DNA of 64,000 nucleotides from Mantamonas sphyraenae (GCA_026936335.1 JAPMXV010000044.1:372001-436000), one strand, 5' to 3'. Numbered from the stretch's first letter, positions 21,300 through 32,977 are shown. A program made the numbers and translations. The notes: generated by a model not told the origin, from the letters alone.

Positions 21300-22388
21300 A
21301 TGGGCAAGTCGTCGCAAAAGACAGCGCGACGCAGACGCAAGCGCAAGGAGCAGGAGGCAGGAGGAGGGGCAACAGGGGAAAGCCCATCGAAAGGCCACCA
21401 GGGTAACGAGGGTGGCAAGACAGGACGGGCAGGAGGAAGAGTGCAAATGCGTCATGGAGGGGAGGGCGCACAGGCGGTGCGTGTGTTGACGCCGGCAGCC
21501 AAACGGCAGCGCGTGCAGGTTGTGCAGAGTCCACACACACCCGCTGCCACTGCAGAAGCCCTCGTGTACAGAACGCCCGGTGGAAGCCGTGGCGAGAATG
21601 AAGCAGATGATGACTTTCTTGTGAGTGGATCATCTGCGTGTGTGTGTGGGGTGGTGGTGACGGAGAATGCGCGGACGAACACTGACACAATGTCCGGTGA
21701 CTGCTGCCCCTGGATGACATGACACCCATTTTGCCAATGGCCACAAGTACAGTCGCCGCAAGCAAGCCGTGTAAAGGGGATGAAGAAGAAGGAGGAAGAC
21801 TGGAGCGTGGAGAGCAAGCGGCAGCAGCGAGCACGCAAGCGAGCGGAATTGGAGGCACTGGAGGCGGAGCTGGAAGCGCAACAACAACAGCAAGAGGCCG
21901 GAGAGGAAGCAGGGACGGGAGAGGGTGGGTCAGTGCTGCCGCTGGAGGACAGTGCAGCAAAGAGGAGGCAAGCCAAGTTGGCCAAGAAGCTGGAGAGCAA
22001 GGCAAAGGCGATTGCACGTCGTGTGGAGGCGCTGAACAAGAAGGAGCTTGCAGCGGCGGCGGAAGAGGCACAGGCCCTTGCAGCCAGCACATACTTTGGG
22101 GCGTACAAAAAGGCATACACAGATGCACAAGTGGAGAAGTATGGGGGCAAGGTGGAAAAGACGCAGGCGCCGTTGCGGGTTATGGTTGGCATGAAGCGCA
22201 AGGAGGGCGAACGGGAGGCCAAACGTTTGCAACGGGCCAAGGAGTTGGGCATCCACGTGGCCCAAAGCAAGAATGCACGCAACAAGGCACGGGACAGGAG
22301 GAAAGATGCAAAACGAGACACCGGACTTCGCATTGCCACAGGCACCTGGAAGAAAGGTGTGCTTGTGCTCAAGAAAAAGACCAAATGA
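21300..22388 (+). CDS. Basic coiled-coil protein, possibly nucleolar
   Basis: Exons 21300-21620 and 21753-22388, 318 residues; the 132-nt intron has a CTGACAC branch site and TACAG acceptor. The N-terminus is Lys/Arg-rich, the middle is a long Ala/Glu/Gln/Lys coiled coil, and the C-terminal 90 residues are very basic (KNARNKARDRRKDAKRD), ending in KKKTK. This composition fits a ribosome-biogenesis or RNA-binding factor, but no family motif is recognised. The ATG is the first in frame. It lies 110 bp downstream of the four-TM gene on the same strand. Confidence 0.65.
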
Positions 22389-22796
22389 AGTGTTGGCATG
22401 TCACTCACCTCTCCTTGCCATTCTCCTGTGTTGCTGCCTCGACAACTTTGCCACAATATGGGCGTTGTCTGCGGCGTCCGCTTTCCAAACTCAACGCTTG
22501 TCGCCAAGGTACGTGCGTGCGTACACACGTCTGTGTGTGTGTGTGTGTGGGGTGGTGCGGGCGGGGGTGGGAAGGGGTTTGCATGCGTGTGATGAAGATA
22601 GGAGTCGCCGCCGGGCTTCTGCAAAGATGATTCCGGAAGCGAAAAGGGGCCTCGGATTGCAAGAGGCCACGGCCGCTGCATGCCGCATGCAGATTCCACG
22701 TGCACAGTGTGACGGTGAGGAGAGAGCTGTGCAGTGACAACCAAACTGACACGCAAGCCGGTGCATGTGTGTGTGTGTCGTGTGTGCGGGCGTAGA
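22389..22796. other. Non-coding stretch upstream of the kinase
   Basis: 408 bp with a TG run near 22527-22545. A 5'-UTR intron of the kinase is likely: GTGAGG donor at 22715, CTGACAC near 22747 and CGTAG acceptor at 22795, immediately before the A of the start context. A second possible donor (GTACGT) sits at 22510. Confidence 0.5.
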
Positions 22797-25700
22797 ATGG
22801 AGGAGGGCAAGAAGCGCCAACGAAGTAGGGTCAAAGTCGTTGGCAAGTATGCCATCGGCAAGACCCTTGGTGAGGGCTCCTATGGCAAGGTCAAGCTGTG
22901 TAAAAATCTAGAGACAGGCGTCAAGGTAAGCTGACGCAAGGTGCCGCCTTGCAACCGGGGCAAAGACCCCCTTTTTTCAGCGCGTCGGAAGCGTCGGCGC
23001 GCTGGGACAACCCGCCCGTCGATCTTTCCTTCTGCCGTCTCTTGCACGGTCCCGATTGCTCAGCAGGGCACATACTCTCGCCGTGCTTTCGTTCCCATGT
23101 AGCCGGACACTCACACATGCGTTTTCCATCTGCTCAGTGTGCGGTGAAGATCATCCGCAAGAGCAGGGTCGACCGAGGAACCATCAAGCGCATCAACCGG
23201 GAAATCCAGGTGAGCTCCTTTTCCTCTTTCTCACCGGCCCCTGGTGCATACACGGCGTCTGCCACGTCATCCACGTGCTTGTTACCCTCTCCTGCAATCC
23301 TCGCATGCATAGACACCCCTCGCGACCGACACGTGTCCACGTGGCACGCCCACGGCGCCGAGGTTGTCGGCGGGAGAGGGCTTGGGCAAATGGCGCTCGG
23401 AAAAGCCCGCGCTGTGGACACGCTGCTTGGATGCACATGGCTCACTCTGCCCCAATGATCTCGCTCGGGCGATGCACAGATTCTCAAGTCGCTGGACCAT
23501 CCCAACATTGTGCGCCTGTTCGACGTGCTGAGTACTTCCAAGTGAGTTTTGGGTTTGCGTTCCTGGCAGCAAAGACGCCTTGTTTTGCGGCTGCTTGCCG
23601 CCCCAGCGTCGCTGCTGACACCTTTGCGGCGCCGCCGTCCACCTGGACGTGTTTGCACACATGTCCTGCGTCTCGCCTGCACGTTGCCCACAGATCCATT
23701 TATATCGTGATGGAGTACTGTAGCGGAGGGGAACTGTTTGACTACATCATCGACAACAAGCGCGTGTCGGAGGATGAATCCCGGGGTCTGTTTGCGCAGA
23801 TTGTGCGGGGAGTGTATTATTGCCATCAGAGGCACATTTGCCATCGTGACCTGAAGCCCGAAAACATTCTGCGGGACCAGGACGGCAACCTGAAGATCAT
23901 CGACTTTGGCCTGAGCAACCTGTGCACGCCTGGGCAAATGATGGACAGCAACTGCGGCTCACCGCAGTACACAGCCCCCGAAGTGGCCGCCAATCAGAAC
24001 TACAACACTGCGGTGGACATCTGGAGCATGGGGGTCATCCTGTTTGCGCTGCTCACAGGGTACGCGCCGTTTGACGACAGCAACACACAGGTGCTGCTGT
24101 ACAAGGCACAGAACGAACTGTTTGAAATCCCAAAGTTCTTGTCCAGTGAATGCCGGGACGTCATCCGCAGCATGCTGGTGGCCAACCCGGAGAAACGCGC
24201 CACCATGATCGACCTGTACAACCACCCATGGCTTGCTGGCGAGTTTACACAGGAGGAGCTGGACGACGTGGCCAACGATCTCGAGAACGGCGGCGGCTCA
24301 TTGTCGGTGGACGACGAGAGCGAGCTGTCCTCGTCCATGTACTCCATGTCGCACAGCAACAGCCGCGGGTCGAGCACAGATCTGAACCCCATCTCGGAGG
24401 AAGGGGATCACAACGACCATGCGCACGGCAGGAACAAGGCGTCCAAGGGCAAGGCAGCGAAGCACGGCGGAGGTAAAACGATCGACGAACAGGTGGACGA
24501 GGCGCTGGCCATGGACGAGGCGATGGAGGCGCAGAAGCGTCGTGCACAACGGCGACGACAACAAGAGCTGGAGGAGCAGGAACATGAGCGGGAGCAGGGG
24601 CAGGGCCAGCAGACGACAACCTTGACTGGAAGGGACCGCACGGTGAGCCAGGACGAAGAGGACGACGAAGAGGAAGAGGGCGGTGTGGACATGTACCACC
24701 ACCCGTCGTCGGTGCCGATCGGAGCGGAGCTGCCGGACATGAGGTTGTCGTCGCGTAGCAACTCGCGCAGCAGCTCAAGGCAGGGATCGCGAGGGCCGTC
24801 GAGGCCGAGTTCGCGGTCGAGCTCGCGTCAGGGAAGCAGGAGGATGTCTGTGAACGAGGAACTGGAGCTGTACAACCGCAGGCGTCGACGCCGAGGATCG
24901 TCGGTGAGCAGTGTGGACTCGCTGCCGCAGCTGTCGTCGTCGGTGGACAGCTCGTCGGGCATGGATGCATACGACGAGATGCGCAGCGGGAGCACGGGCA
25001 GCGGGTTCCATCGCATGCGATCGGGCTCGGGCGGGCGTGCACAGATTCGGTACAGCAATTCGCCTCCCGTGCAGCGTGGCATTGTGCGTGTGAACAGCCG
25101 GGAGTCGAGCGTGAGCACAGATTCGCACTCGTCGTTCATGTCGACGAGCAGCGGGGCTAGCAGCTCGTCGTACGGCCTGGGCAACATGGGCAACGTCAAC
25201 CGCTTCTACATGTCGCAGATGGGTGTGCGGGACTCGCCAGGACGGTACCGGGGCCTGACGCCGCTGAGTGGCGACAAGGTGCGTTCCATGAGTGTGCTGG
25301 TGGAGGAAGAGACGGAACAGTCGTCGCTGGAGACACTGGTGGACCTGGACGGGGGCAGCACGGTGAGCAGCTACGCGAGTTCGGGCAGCGTGGGCACGGC
25401 GTCCACAAGCAGCAGCGGGATGGGAGTGGGCCCCAGCAGGAGGCAACGCACGTCGTCGCGGCTGGCCGAAGTGCAGAACGAACGCACACCGACACCACCC
25501 AAGGCGTCGCGGGTGTCGCCGTCGGTGCAACACTCGACGGGTCGACTGTCACGCGCACTGGAGAGCAGGTTTGGGGCACAGTTGGATGTGGCACTGGAGG
25601 CAGGTGGGTCGTCGGACAGGAGCAGCACGGAGCTGGGGGCGCTGGCGGAGCGTATCAACGACCATGAAGAGGATGGGCAGCAAGGAAACCGTGAGTCGCG

Positions 25701-25965
25701 CAACATGAGGTCGGCGGGCACAGGGGCAGATGAGGAAGAGGAGGAGGAGATTTCACCCAAGGTGGAGCATGGCGAGGTTGAGGACCGGTTCTGGTCAGAG
25801 GACAACTTTATTGACAGCAAACGAGCCAACACAACCCGTGCGCAGTCGGCGATGCGTGGGGGCAACGGGCTGCGTGTGTCTCGGCGGACGCACAGCAACG
25901 GACTGCGATCACGCAGCTCGTTGAGCAAAACCCTGCAGGATTTGGAGAATGGGAACGGAGGGTAG
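22797..25965 (+). CDS. CAMKL-type Ser/Thr protein kinase (SNF1/AMPK-related) with long disordered tail
   Basis: Exons 22797-22925, 23138-23209, 23480-23541 and 23694-25965, 844 residues, phases exact. The kinase domain spans residues 18-275: glycine loop GEGSYGKV, VAIK-type lysine in CAVKII, helix-C Glu, catalytic HRDLKPEN, DFGLSN and an APEV motif. Sequence is closest to the SNF1/AMPK/BRSK group. The activation-loop phosphosite, normally Thr-Ser-Cys-Gly, is Ser-Asn-Cys-Gly, so the regulatory Thr appears replaced by Ser. The 570-residue tail is Ser/Arg-rich (RSNSRSSSRQGS arrays) and acidic, with no UBA or KA1 domain seen. Such kinases control metabolism, polarity or cell cycle; the substrate is unknown. 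Introns of 212, 270 and 152 nt. Confidence 0.9.
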
Positions 25966-26030
25966 GGTGTGTGGAGCCGGGGGGTGGGGCTTGGGGGGGG
26001 GGTTGCGCGAGTGCAGGCAGTGAATCCCAC

Positions 26031-26597
26031 ATGCTCAGTCGAACAGACACGTCACAATTGCTGAGTGTGTTGGAAGTGTTGCACACGGGGGAGGAGGGTG
26101 ATGAGGAAAGAGGAGTGGGGAAGACGGGAGGAGGACGGAGCAGCAACAGCAATGGAGCAAACAACGCACGCTTCACGCTGGCGCAGCTGGAGACCCAACT
26201 GTCCAAAATGAGCAGCAATGGCCTGCCACCGTTACCAGAAGGCGTCACATTGGACACAGCGGGGTCAGGAAAGGCCAAAAGCAGCAGCAGCAGTAGCAGC
26301 AGCAACAGCAGCAGTGGCATGGGGGGCCGCGGACAGCGTGGGACGCTCTCGAGGGAGACGAGTGTTGAGAGTGTGGCCAGTCGAGGACAGGAGGAGGATG
26401 AAGAAGAGGAAGAGGAGGTTGGCAAAGAGGGAGAGCAGAATGCAGAGGAGGAGGGTGAGGAGGGTGAGGAGGGTGAGGAGGAGGAGGCAAGGGGACAACG
26501 GGGACGAAGCACAGCCAAAGGCCAACAACGAAGGAGAGGAGGATCGTCATCCAGTGAGGCAACAGGGGATCGAAAGAGAGCACGAGTGGCCAGGTGA
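26031..26597 (+). CDS. Small acidic/basic nuclear-like protein, hypothetical
   Basis: 188 residues from ATG 26031, 65 bp after the kinase stop. The N-terminal helix (TSQLLSVLEVLH) and a short FTLAQLETQLSKM helix are the only ordered-looking parts; the remainder is poly-Ser, a Glu run with EEGEEG repeats, and a basic Lys/Arg tail. It is in the same frame as the next gene, separated by one TGA and a TG microsatellite; splicing them into one gene would need a 43-nt intron with no branch site, so I keep them separate. Function unknown. Confidence 0.5.
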   Translation: MLSRTDTSQLLSVLEVLHTGEEGDEERGVGKTGGGRSSNSNGANNARFTLAQLETQLSKMSSNGLPPLPEGVTLDTAGSGKAKSSSSSSSSNSSSGMGGRGQRGTLSRETSVESVASRGQEEDEEEEEEVGKEGEQNAEEEGEEGEEGEEEEARGQRGRSTAKGQQRRRGGSSSSEATGDRKRARVAR

Positions 26598-26603
26598 CAC
26601 ACG

Positions 26604-26632
<29 letters not shown>
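26604..26632. repeat. TG microsatellite
   Basis: (TG)14 in the 60-bp gap between two head-to-tail plus-strand genes. Confidence 0.9.
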
Positions 26633-26634
<2 letters not shown>

Positions 26635-26657
26635 GAGGTGTGTTTGTGAGCAATGAA

Positions 26658-28976
26658 ATGGGTGGAGCCAACGAAAACAAGGCGATGGACCTCTCTACAG
26701 AAGCAGCACTTGAGGAGGAGGAGGATGCAGAGATGCGGATGGTGGAGGAGAGTGCCCTGCGTGCGTTGTCCCCACTGTACGAAGACTTGCAGGAGCTGGA
26801 GGGGCCGCAGACAACGCAGCCGGAAGACTCGGTGGAGGATGAGGATGAGGATGACGACGATGACGCTGCCAGCTTTGCCACAGCCCCCACCAGCCCAAAT
26901 GTGGTGTCCCCAATGCGACTGAAGAGCCCCGTGCGAAGGAAAGCCCACACGCCAGAGGCACTGCGGCGTGTGGAGGAGGCGGAACAGGCGATGGAGACGC
27001 TGCAGCCGTACCTTCAAACGCTGCAGCACCACTGGGCAGAGGTGGTGGATGGCGAACATGCAAAGGGACAGGAAGAGGCACCCCTTCAGGCTTCGTTTGT
27101 GCTGCCAGGCACGGAGGATGAGGCTCTGGAGGGCAGGGACGGGACTGACAAGCGCGAAGCGGAGGAGGCGGCGGCGAACATTCCGCGTCGCCTGAGGCTG
27201 CTCTCGGACATGGACTCGCTGGAGCAGGAGGACGACGAACTAAGCGAATTGACACAACCAGAGGTGGGCGATGGGAACAAGGATGCACAGGGGAGGGAAG
27301 GGCGCAAGGGAAGCCGCACAGGAAGCAGTGGGAAGCCGGGAAAGGAGTCTCGGCGTGGCAGTGGAGGCCGCGGCGCCGGCGTGGGACGACGGCACTCGTC
27401 TGGCAAGCTGCTGTCGGCCAATGCCAGGCAGCTGTTCCAAAGCAAACTGGTGTCCAAGGTGGCCATGCTGCTGCGTGAGGCGATGGAGACGACAGGTGCA
27501 GAAACACGCGAGCAGGTGCTGATGGAGCTGTTCTACAACCTGAGCTGCCCCGTGGAAGCGGCCATTCGGCGACGCTTCAACCAGGATCGGCGACGGACAC
27601 GGCTGCAGCAACAGGAAACGAGTGGAATGGGCACAACGGCATTGCCGCCTCGACTGGCCCACCCTTTGTACTATTTCCAGGTGGTGAGTGAGTACTACGT
27701 GGAGAATCACGAGGAGGCGGTTGCGCTGATGCCCCTGTGCCACACGCTATGGTCCTCAGTCACCTTTCCCTGCATTTTTGCCCTCATCTTTGGCCATTGG
27801 CTGTTTGCACGCACGGGGAGCCATGGGGCAGCGTCGCGGCGCATGTACAATGTCTTTCTGCAGGGGTCCTCGGCGCTGTTCACCCTGGATCTGGAGAACC
27901 GGGCCCAAAAGTACCGTCCGCTGTTCAAGTTGCTCAAGCACTGCGTGCGGGACAACAGTCACATGCAACGGACGCACAGCAGACAGGCCGGCGAGGACAG
28001 AGAGTACATGTACCTTGCCGGATCGTTTGCGATGCGGCCCATGGACACGCAGACGCTGCAGCACGTGTACGCCCTCCTGTGCAAGTTTCTGCTCCATTAC
28101 CAGCGGCCCGGTGCCAACATGCAATGGATCCACGATGTGGACCTGCGCGACAGTCTCGGGGCACACGCTGCTGCAGGGGGCGACGACAACGCATCGTCGC
28201 ACGAGGCTGCAGCCAGTGTGCTCAGCGAGGAGGACGAGCAAACAGATCTCGTGGGAGACGATTCCATCCGTTGTGTGGAGCGTCACCATCCGCAGGGAAG
28301 CCCAGGGCTGTTGCATCATCGAAAGCGAAGCAGTACGAGCAGCAACAGCAGCAGCAGCGGAGAGGGCGATGCATCCACAATGGACGAGGGTGCAGATGCA
28401 AACAGCAAGGATGGGCCACCTCCAAAGCCGTGGGACATGCTTGTCTTTCACACAGTGCGGCAGATGCGCAAGACGCGGAGCGAAGATGCCATCCTCAAGT
28501 ATCTGGGACGGCTCAAGCGCTTGCAACCGGTGCTCCACGACGACACAAAGGTGAGCTGGGCCACACGTGCTCGTCTGCAGAGCTGTCTGTTTACATTCAC
28601 CACTCCCGGAGGCCCTGTGTATCCGTCTCGAGCCCTGCGCAACGCCGCACGCACTGTGCTCAACGACCTCTATCCAAAAGGGGCGTTTGTGCGCACCGCC
28701 ATCCGTTCTGTGTTCCGTCTCTTTCATCCCATCCACCTCCTGTCGTCCATCCTGTACTATCTCAGCCACTGGCTCACGGTGGGGGTGTGGAACTCTGTCC
28801 TGGTGCCAACAATGCGGGCACCCGTCCTCTTGTTCCTCCGCTTCACCCTCGTCTTTCTGGACTCTCTGCTCTCGTTGCAGCCCGTGCGGTCCATCCTGCG
28901 CTTCCTGGCAAGGCTCATGGGACGCAGGCGGAAGGAAGTTGCACAGGTGCAGGCCATTCTGCGGCGCAACACGTGA
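26658..28976 (+). CDS. Membrane-associated protein of unknown function
   Basis: 772 residues, one exon. An acidic, Ser/Gly-rich first third with SP sites leads into a folded region from about residue 255 (a helical AMLLREAMETTG segment, then LMELFYNLSC and VSEYYVENHEEAVALMPLCHTL) with a hydrophobic stretch near residue 380 (FPCIFALIFGHWLF). A Ser-rich acidic insert near residue 520 separates it from a C-terminal region with hydrophobic helices around residues 690-755, ending with Arg/Lys. I recall similar segments in uncharacterised proteins of plants and algae but cannot name a family. ATG 26658 is chosen over the out-of-frame ATG 26653, which it overlaps. Confidence 0.65.
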   Translation: MGGANENKAMDLSTEAALEEEEDAEMRMVEESALRALSPLYEDLQELEGPQTTQPEDSVEDEDEDDDDDAASFATAPTSPNVVSPMRLKSPVRRKAHTPEALRRVEEAEQAMETLQPYLQTLQHHWAEVVDGEHAKGQEEAPLQASFVLPGTEDEALEGRDGTDKREAEEAAANIPRRLRLLSDMDSLEQEDDELSELTQPEVGDGNKDAQGREGRKGSRTGSSGKPGKESRRGSGGRGAGVGRRHSSGKLLSANARQLFQSKLVSKVAMLLREAMETTGAETREQVLMELFYNLSCPVEAAIRRRFNQDRRRTRLQQQETSGMGTTALPPRLAHPLYYFQVVSEYYVENHEEAVALMPLCHTLWSSVTFPCIFALIFGHWLFARTGSHGAASRRMYNVFLQGSSALFTLDLENRAQKYRPLFKLLKHCVRDNSHMQRTHSRQAGEDREYMYLAGSFAMRPMDTQTLQHVYALLCKFLLHYQRPGANMQWIHDVDLRDSLGAHAAAGGDDNASSHEAAASVLSEEDEQTDLVGDDSIRCVERHHPQGSPGLLHHRKRSSTSSNSSSSGEGDASTMDEGADANSKDGPPPKPWDMLVFHTVRQMRKTRSEDAILKYLGRLKRLQPVLHDDTKVSWATRARLQSCLFTFTTPGGPVYPSRALRNAARTVLNDLYPKGAFVRTAIRSVFRLFHPIHLLSSILYYLSHWLTVGVWNSVLVPTMRAPVLLFLRFTLVFLDSLLSLQPVRSILRFLARLMGRRRKEVAQVQAILRRNT

Positions 28977-29101
28977 TTTTTTTCGGGAGGTTTGGCATGA
29001 CGCAAGGGGTGGGGGGGGGGGTGGAGATGTGTGTGTGTGTGCGTGTGAATTGTGTTTGGTGGTGAGAAGCAGAGGAAAGAAACGTCAGCGGGGCGATTTC
29101 A

Positions 29102-30406
29102 TCATCCAAATTTGGCTCGCATCCTCCTCACTTGCCAGTCCGCAAGGGGAAGCTGCACAGATGCACCCCAGGCCTGTTCGTTGCTGTGTGCTCGCATGGC
29201 GTACTCATACCAGTGTGAGGACTGGCGGAAATCGGCAAAATTGCCCCGCAGCATCTCCTTCACCTCGCGCACCGCAGGCAGGAACAGGTCTGGTCCCACC
29301 TTGCCCTTGCTGATGAGTTCGTGGGTGGTTGAGGACAGCTCCGAGCTCACGTTGAGCTGCCTCTCGCCCTGGAACCACTCGGTGTACATGTCCAAGGCGT
29401 GCTCCTGCACGTGCTCCTGTGGCATTTCACCCAGCTCCTGTACCCACAGGGTATGGTCCACGAGAAAGTCCAGACTCTCCTCAGCCAATTGGGTCTGTAG
29501 AAAGGCACGGAAGGCCTGCCTGGCAGCGGGCCGTTCCACAAAGTCGTCAAATGTCAACGACTCCCACGGGTCCTTGACCAGCAGCGGCTGTTCCAACTGG
29601 CCACTCTGGGCCATGCTCTGGGCACACGTGTTCCACGTCGTTGCAGCGGCCACGTTCAGGTCGGCCAGCATGTTGGCAATCCCATGGACGGCGGCGCCCA
29701 TGTTGTCCACCCGTTGCAGCAGCAGCGATTCGCTTGTTTGCAGCAGGTACACGTTGCCACGGTCCAACTGGGTCAGAGCCTTGGCTGCCCAGCTGTCCAT
29801 TTCCATCAGCGCCTCCTCTGGGTCCACTCCTTGTGCCAGCTTGGCGCGTGTCTTTTCCAACGACTTGACGTTGACCTTTTTCACCAGCTTTTTGCGCGCA
29901 TCGTACGCCTCCATGACCTCGTCCAGCCGCATGCGCAGTGCCTTGACTGGGACCTGCACCTCGTCCACCCGCTTGGCCATGCTCTGCGAATTGCGCACGG
30001 CCGCCTGTTTGAACTGCTCGGACCACGTCGCCAGAAGCAGGTTGTTCTGGGTGGCCATCACACGTCCCTCCATCACACTGTCTCTCTTTCCGCCCTCTGA
30101 CAACGAGGGAGAGGAGGAGGAGGAGGAGGACGATGACGATGACGACGATCCCCCAAGGGCGAACGACGACCGCTTCTTCTCCTGCTTCTCCTCCACCCAG
30201 CGCTGCATGGGCTGCAGCTGGCTGAACAGGTCGGCCAGATGCAAGTGCAGCTGTGCTGTTTGGTTGTTCAGCTGCTTCAGCGTTGTCAGCGAGTCTTCCA
30301 CCTCGGCGACAATGCGAGCATAGTTGCTCAGGTTCGTTTGCATCCCCTTCAACTCGTTTTCCAACACATCCGGCAGCGGGTGCTTGCCTCGTTTCCACGC
30401 GTCCAT
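29102..30406 (-). CDS. RGS-domain protein with N-terminal helical (BAR-like or coiled-coil) region
   Basis: 434 residues, intronless. Residues about 290-410 form an RGS domain: SLTFDDFVERPAARQAFRAF, the AEESLDFLVD helix, then a YTEWFQ segment and a final LRGNFADFRQS helix, the canonical order of RGS alpha4-alpha9. RGS domains accelerate GTP hydrolysis by G-alpha subunits. The N-terminal 270 residues are heptad-rich helices interrupted by a poly-Ser/Asp insert, resembling a BAR or sorting-nexin-type dimerisation helix bundle; no PX or DEP domain is seen. It lies 65 bp downstream of PACS on the same strand and convergent with the membrane protein at 26658. Confidence 0.8.
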   Translation of the reverse strand: MDAWKRGKHPLPDVLENELKGMQTNLSNYARIVAEVEDSLTTLKQLNNQTAQLHLHLADLFSQLQPMQRWVEEKQEKKRSSFALGGSSSSSSSSSSSSSPSLSEGGKRDSVMEGRVMATQNNLLLATWSEQFKQAAVRNSQSMAKRVDEVQVPVKALRMRLDEVMEAYDARKKLVKKVNVKSLEKTRAKLAQGVDPEEALMEMDSWAAKALTQLDRGNVYLLQTSESLLLQRVDNMGAAVHGIANMLADLNVAAATTWNTCAQSMAQSGQLEQPLLVKDPWESLTFDDFVERPAARQAFRAFLQTQLAEESLDFLVDHTLWVQELGEMPQEHVQEHALDMYTEWFQGERQLNVSSELSSTTHELISKGKVGPDLFLPAVREVKEMLRGNFADFRQSSHWYEYAMRAHSNEQAWGASVQLPLADWQVRRMRAKFG

Positions 30407-30471
30407 GAGTTAGGGTGTGTGTGCAACGAGATGAGTCCAAATGCTTTTTGTTGGGTTTAGTTTGGCTGCCG

Positions 30472-32934
30472 TCACGCCGCGGTGTTGTTGTTGTTGTTGT
30501 CTGGTTGGCCCAGGGCCACGGGCAACGAGCGCACGTGGCCCACCCACTTGGGCACAATGGACACAAAGGTGACGTTGTCGTAGTCGACGCCATCGATGCA
30601 AACCTGCAGCGCATCTCCGTCGTGTGTGCACCTGCAGATCAGCTTGTTGATGGGCGCACTCACACCCTCCATCTTTTTGCTGTCCTTGCCCAGACGCTTC
30701 AGAAGCATCTTGTTACGTGACGCACTGTACATCGTTGTCATGTGCAGTGCATCCTTGCCACTCTGTCGCTCCACACGCACAAACTCAAACTTGCCCTTCA
30801 CCGTCTGCTTTTCGTCGCCCGTGCCTCCCCCTGCAATCACATCGCCACCCGAACCCACCCCAGAGCCACTGCCCATCCCCGCATTGTTGCTGTTGTTCAC
30901 GTTGCTGCCGCTACCGCTGCTGCTGCTGCTGCTGCTTCCTCCTCCACCCAAGCCCGACCCGCTGCCCAGGTTGCCCGAGCGTCCTTGCAACAACTCGCCA
31001 GAGCTACCTCCCAAGCCCGACCCGCTGGCCGAGCCTCCCCCCTGCGCGGCAGACGGCGACGTGGTCGAGGCTTCCTTCTCCTTGCGTTTGAACAGGTTGC
31101 CGTTGGAGAAGGACCATGCGTCCATCTGCAAGTCGACTGCTTCGCTCTCCTCGCCAAAGCTCACGCTGACCAGATACGGCACACTGAGCTGCTTGACTTC
31201 CTTGTTGCCCTTGCCGCTCTTTTGGGTGATCAACACCTCGCCAATGTCCACCTGCATCACCTTTGCCTCTTGCTGGCCCACGTACTCGTACACCAGCGAG
31301 TCGATCAGCTCGATGTCTGCGTCGCGCTCGTCATCCTCACCTGTGATGCTGTGCTCCCACACGCCGTGGCCGTAGAACAGCTCTTCGTACCGTGCGTCAC
31401 GCGCTGCCACGTACGTGGGCAGCTGCAGCACTTCCGTCTGCTGTGGCAACGGGATGGGATAGAACACAATGCCCTTGAGCTTGTTGTACGCCTGCCTACG
31501 CTTGGCCAGCGAGTTCAGCCAGCAGTCAAGCACGGTGTGGAAGAACTTGTTGCTGCCGATCAGTCCCAGCCGCAATCCTCGCTCTCCGTACGGGTTCTTG
31601 CTCACGTGTGCCGCCATGGCCGTCAGCGCCTGTGCCACCTTGTCTGCGTCGTCGCAGCCCACGGTGTGTGCACTCAGCACAGAGTCTTCGATCTGGTGGC
31701 ACACTTCGCTCACCTCCAACAGCTCCCGTCCCACCTGCTCGCTGCAGTCAATCAGTATCATGTGGCCCTCCACCGAGCTCGACGCAAGCGCACATTCCAG
31801 TTGCTCTTCAAAGTCCATCGAGATTCGCCGTGCGTTGTTCATGAACGACACCTGTTCTGCAATGCGCACCCCTTCCGTTTCCTCCGCCGCGCTCTCGTCG
31901 TCGCCCAGCCCATGCACTCCCTCTGTGGCCGTTGCCGTGCCTCCGTCCACGCCGCCGCTCCCTCCTGCGCCACTCAACCCTGCGGCTGCTTCCGCGCCTC
32001 CCTCTGAGCTATCTCCTCCGCTGCGCCCGCCCTCTTCCAGGCTGTTGCTTCTGTACATGCGCCCAGACGCGCTAAAGTCAAAGGGCATCTCGCTCCCCGA
32101 CGACTCGTCGTCTTCTGCGCTGATCGATCTCAGCATCGTGCGACGTGCCCCTTCGCCCCCACTCATGATCCCTGAGCCCCAACTCAGTCCGTCGCTTCCT
32201 CCAAAGCCCATCTCCTCGTCCGAATCGGTGCTTCCGCCTGTGCTCGACACCTCGTCTGCATACGCCTCGTCATTGTCTGATCCCGTCGGCCTCAACGCGT
32301 CCAGTTCCTCGTGCAGACGGAGGATGGTTTCGTCGTCCTCCACATTGTCCAATGGCGCCTCTGATTCGTCGGTTGCCATTCCCGACGATCCACTGCTCGT
32401 GCTTCCCGCTCGATCCCGGTGTTTTTGCCCCGCAGAATGGATGCTCGCGCTGCTGCTGCTGCTGGACGTCGCTGCGTTGTTGTTGATGTTACTGCTTGCG
32501 CTGTTGTTGTTGCTGGTGCTGGTGCTTGCGCTGCTGCTGCTGCTGGTGCTGCTGTTGGTGTTTCCTGCACTGCCTTGGGCGTTTGTTTGGCCTGAAGTAG
32601 ATGAGGCCGTCGACTTTTTCCGTGCAAAGTCTGTCCACTTCTTCAGCCGTGTCCTGGCCAGCGTGTCCCTCAGTTTCTTGATTTTCTGTCTTCCTTGGTT
32701 CTTAAAGTGGTCAAAGGGCATTTCGTCGCCTCCAACCAACTCGTGCATGAACGGGTCGTGTTCCTCCTCCTCGTCCGACACATACTCCCCTTCCAGGTCG
32801 TCCTCCTCATCCGACATCTCTGCCACCTCTTCGTCCACCGCCAACGAACGCAGCGTGCAGTTGATCCGTGCCACCACCTCCTTTGGCGATGTCACCGAGT
32901 ACAGATTCAGGTCGCCCTCGAAATCACATTGCAG

Positions 32935-32977
<43 letters not shown>

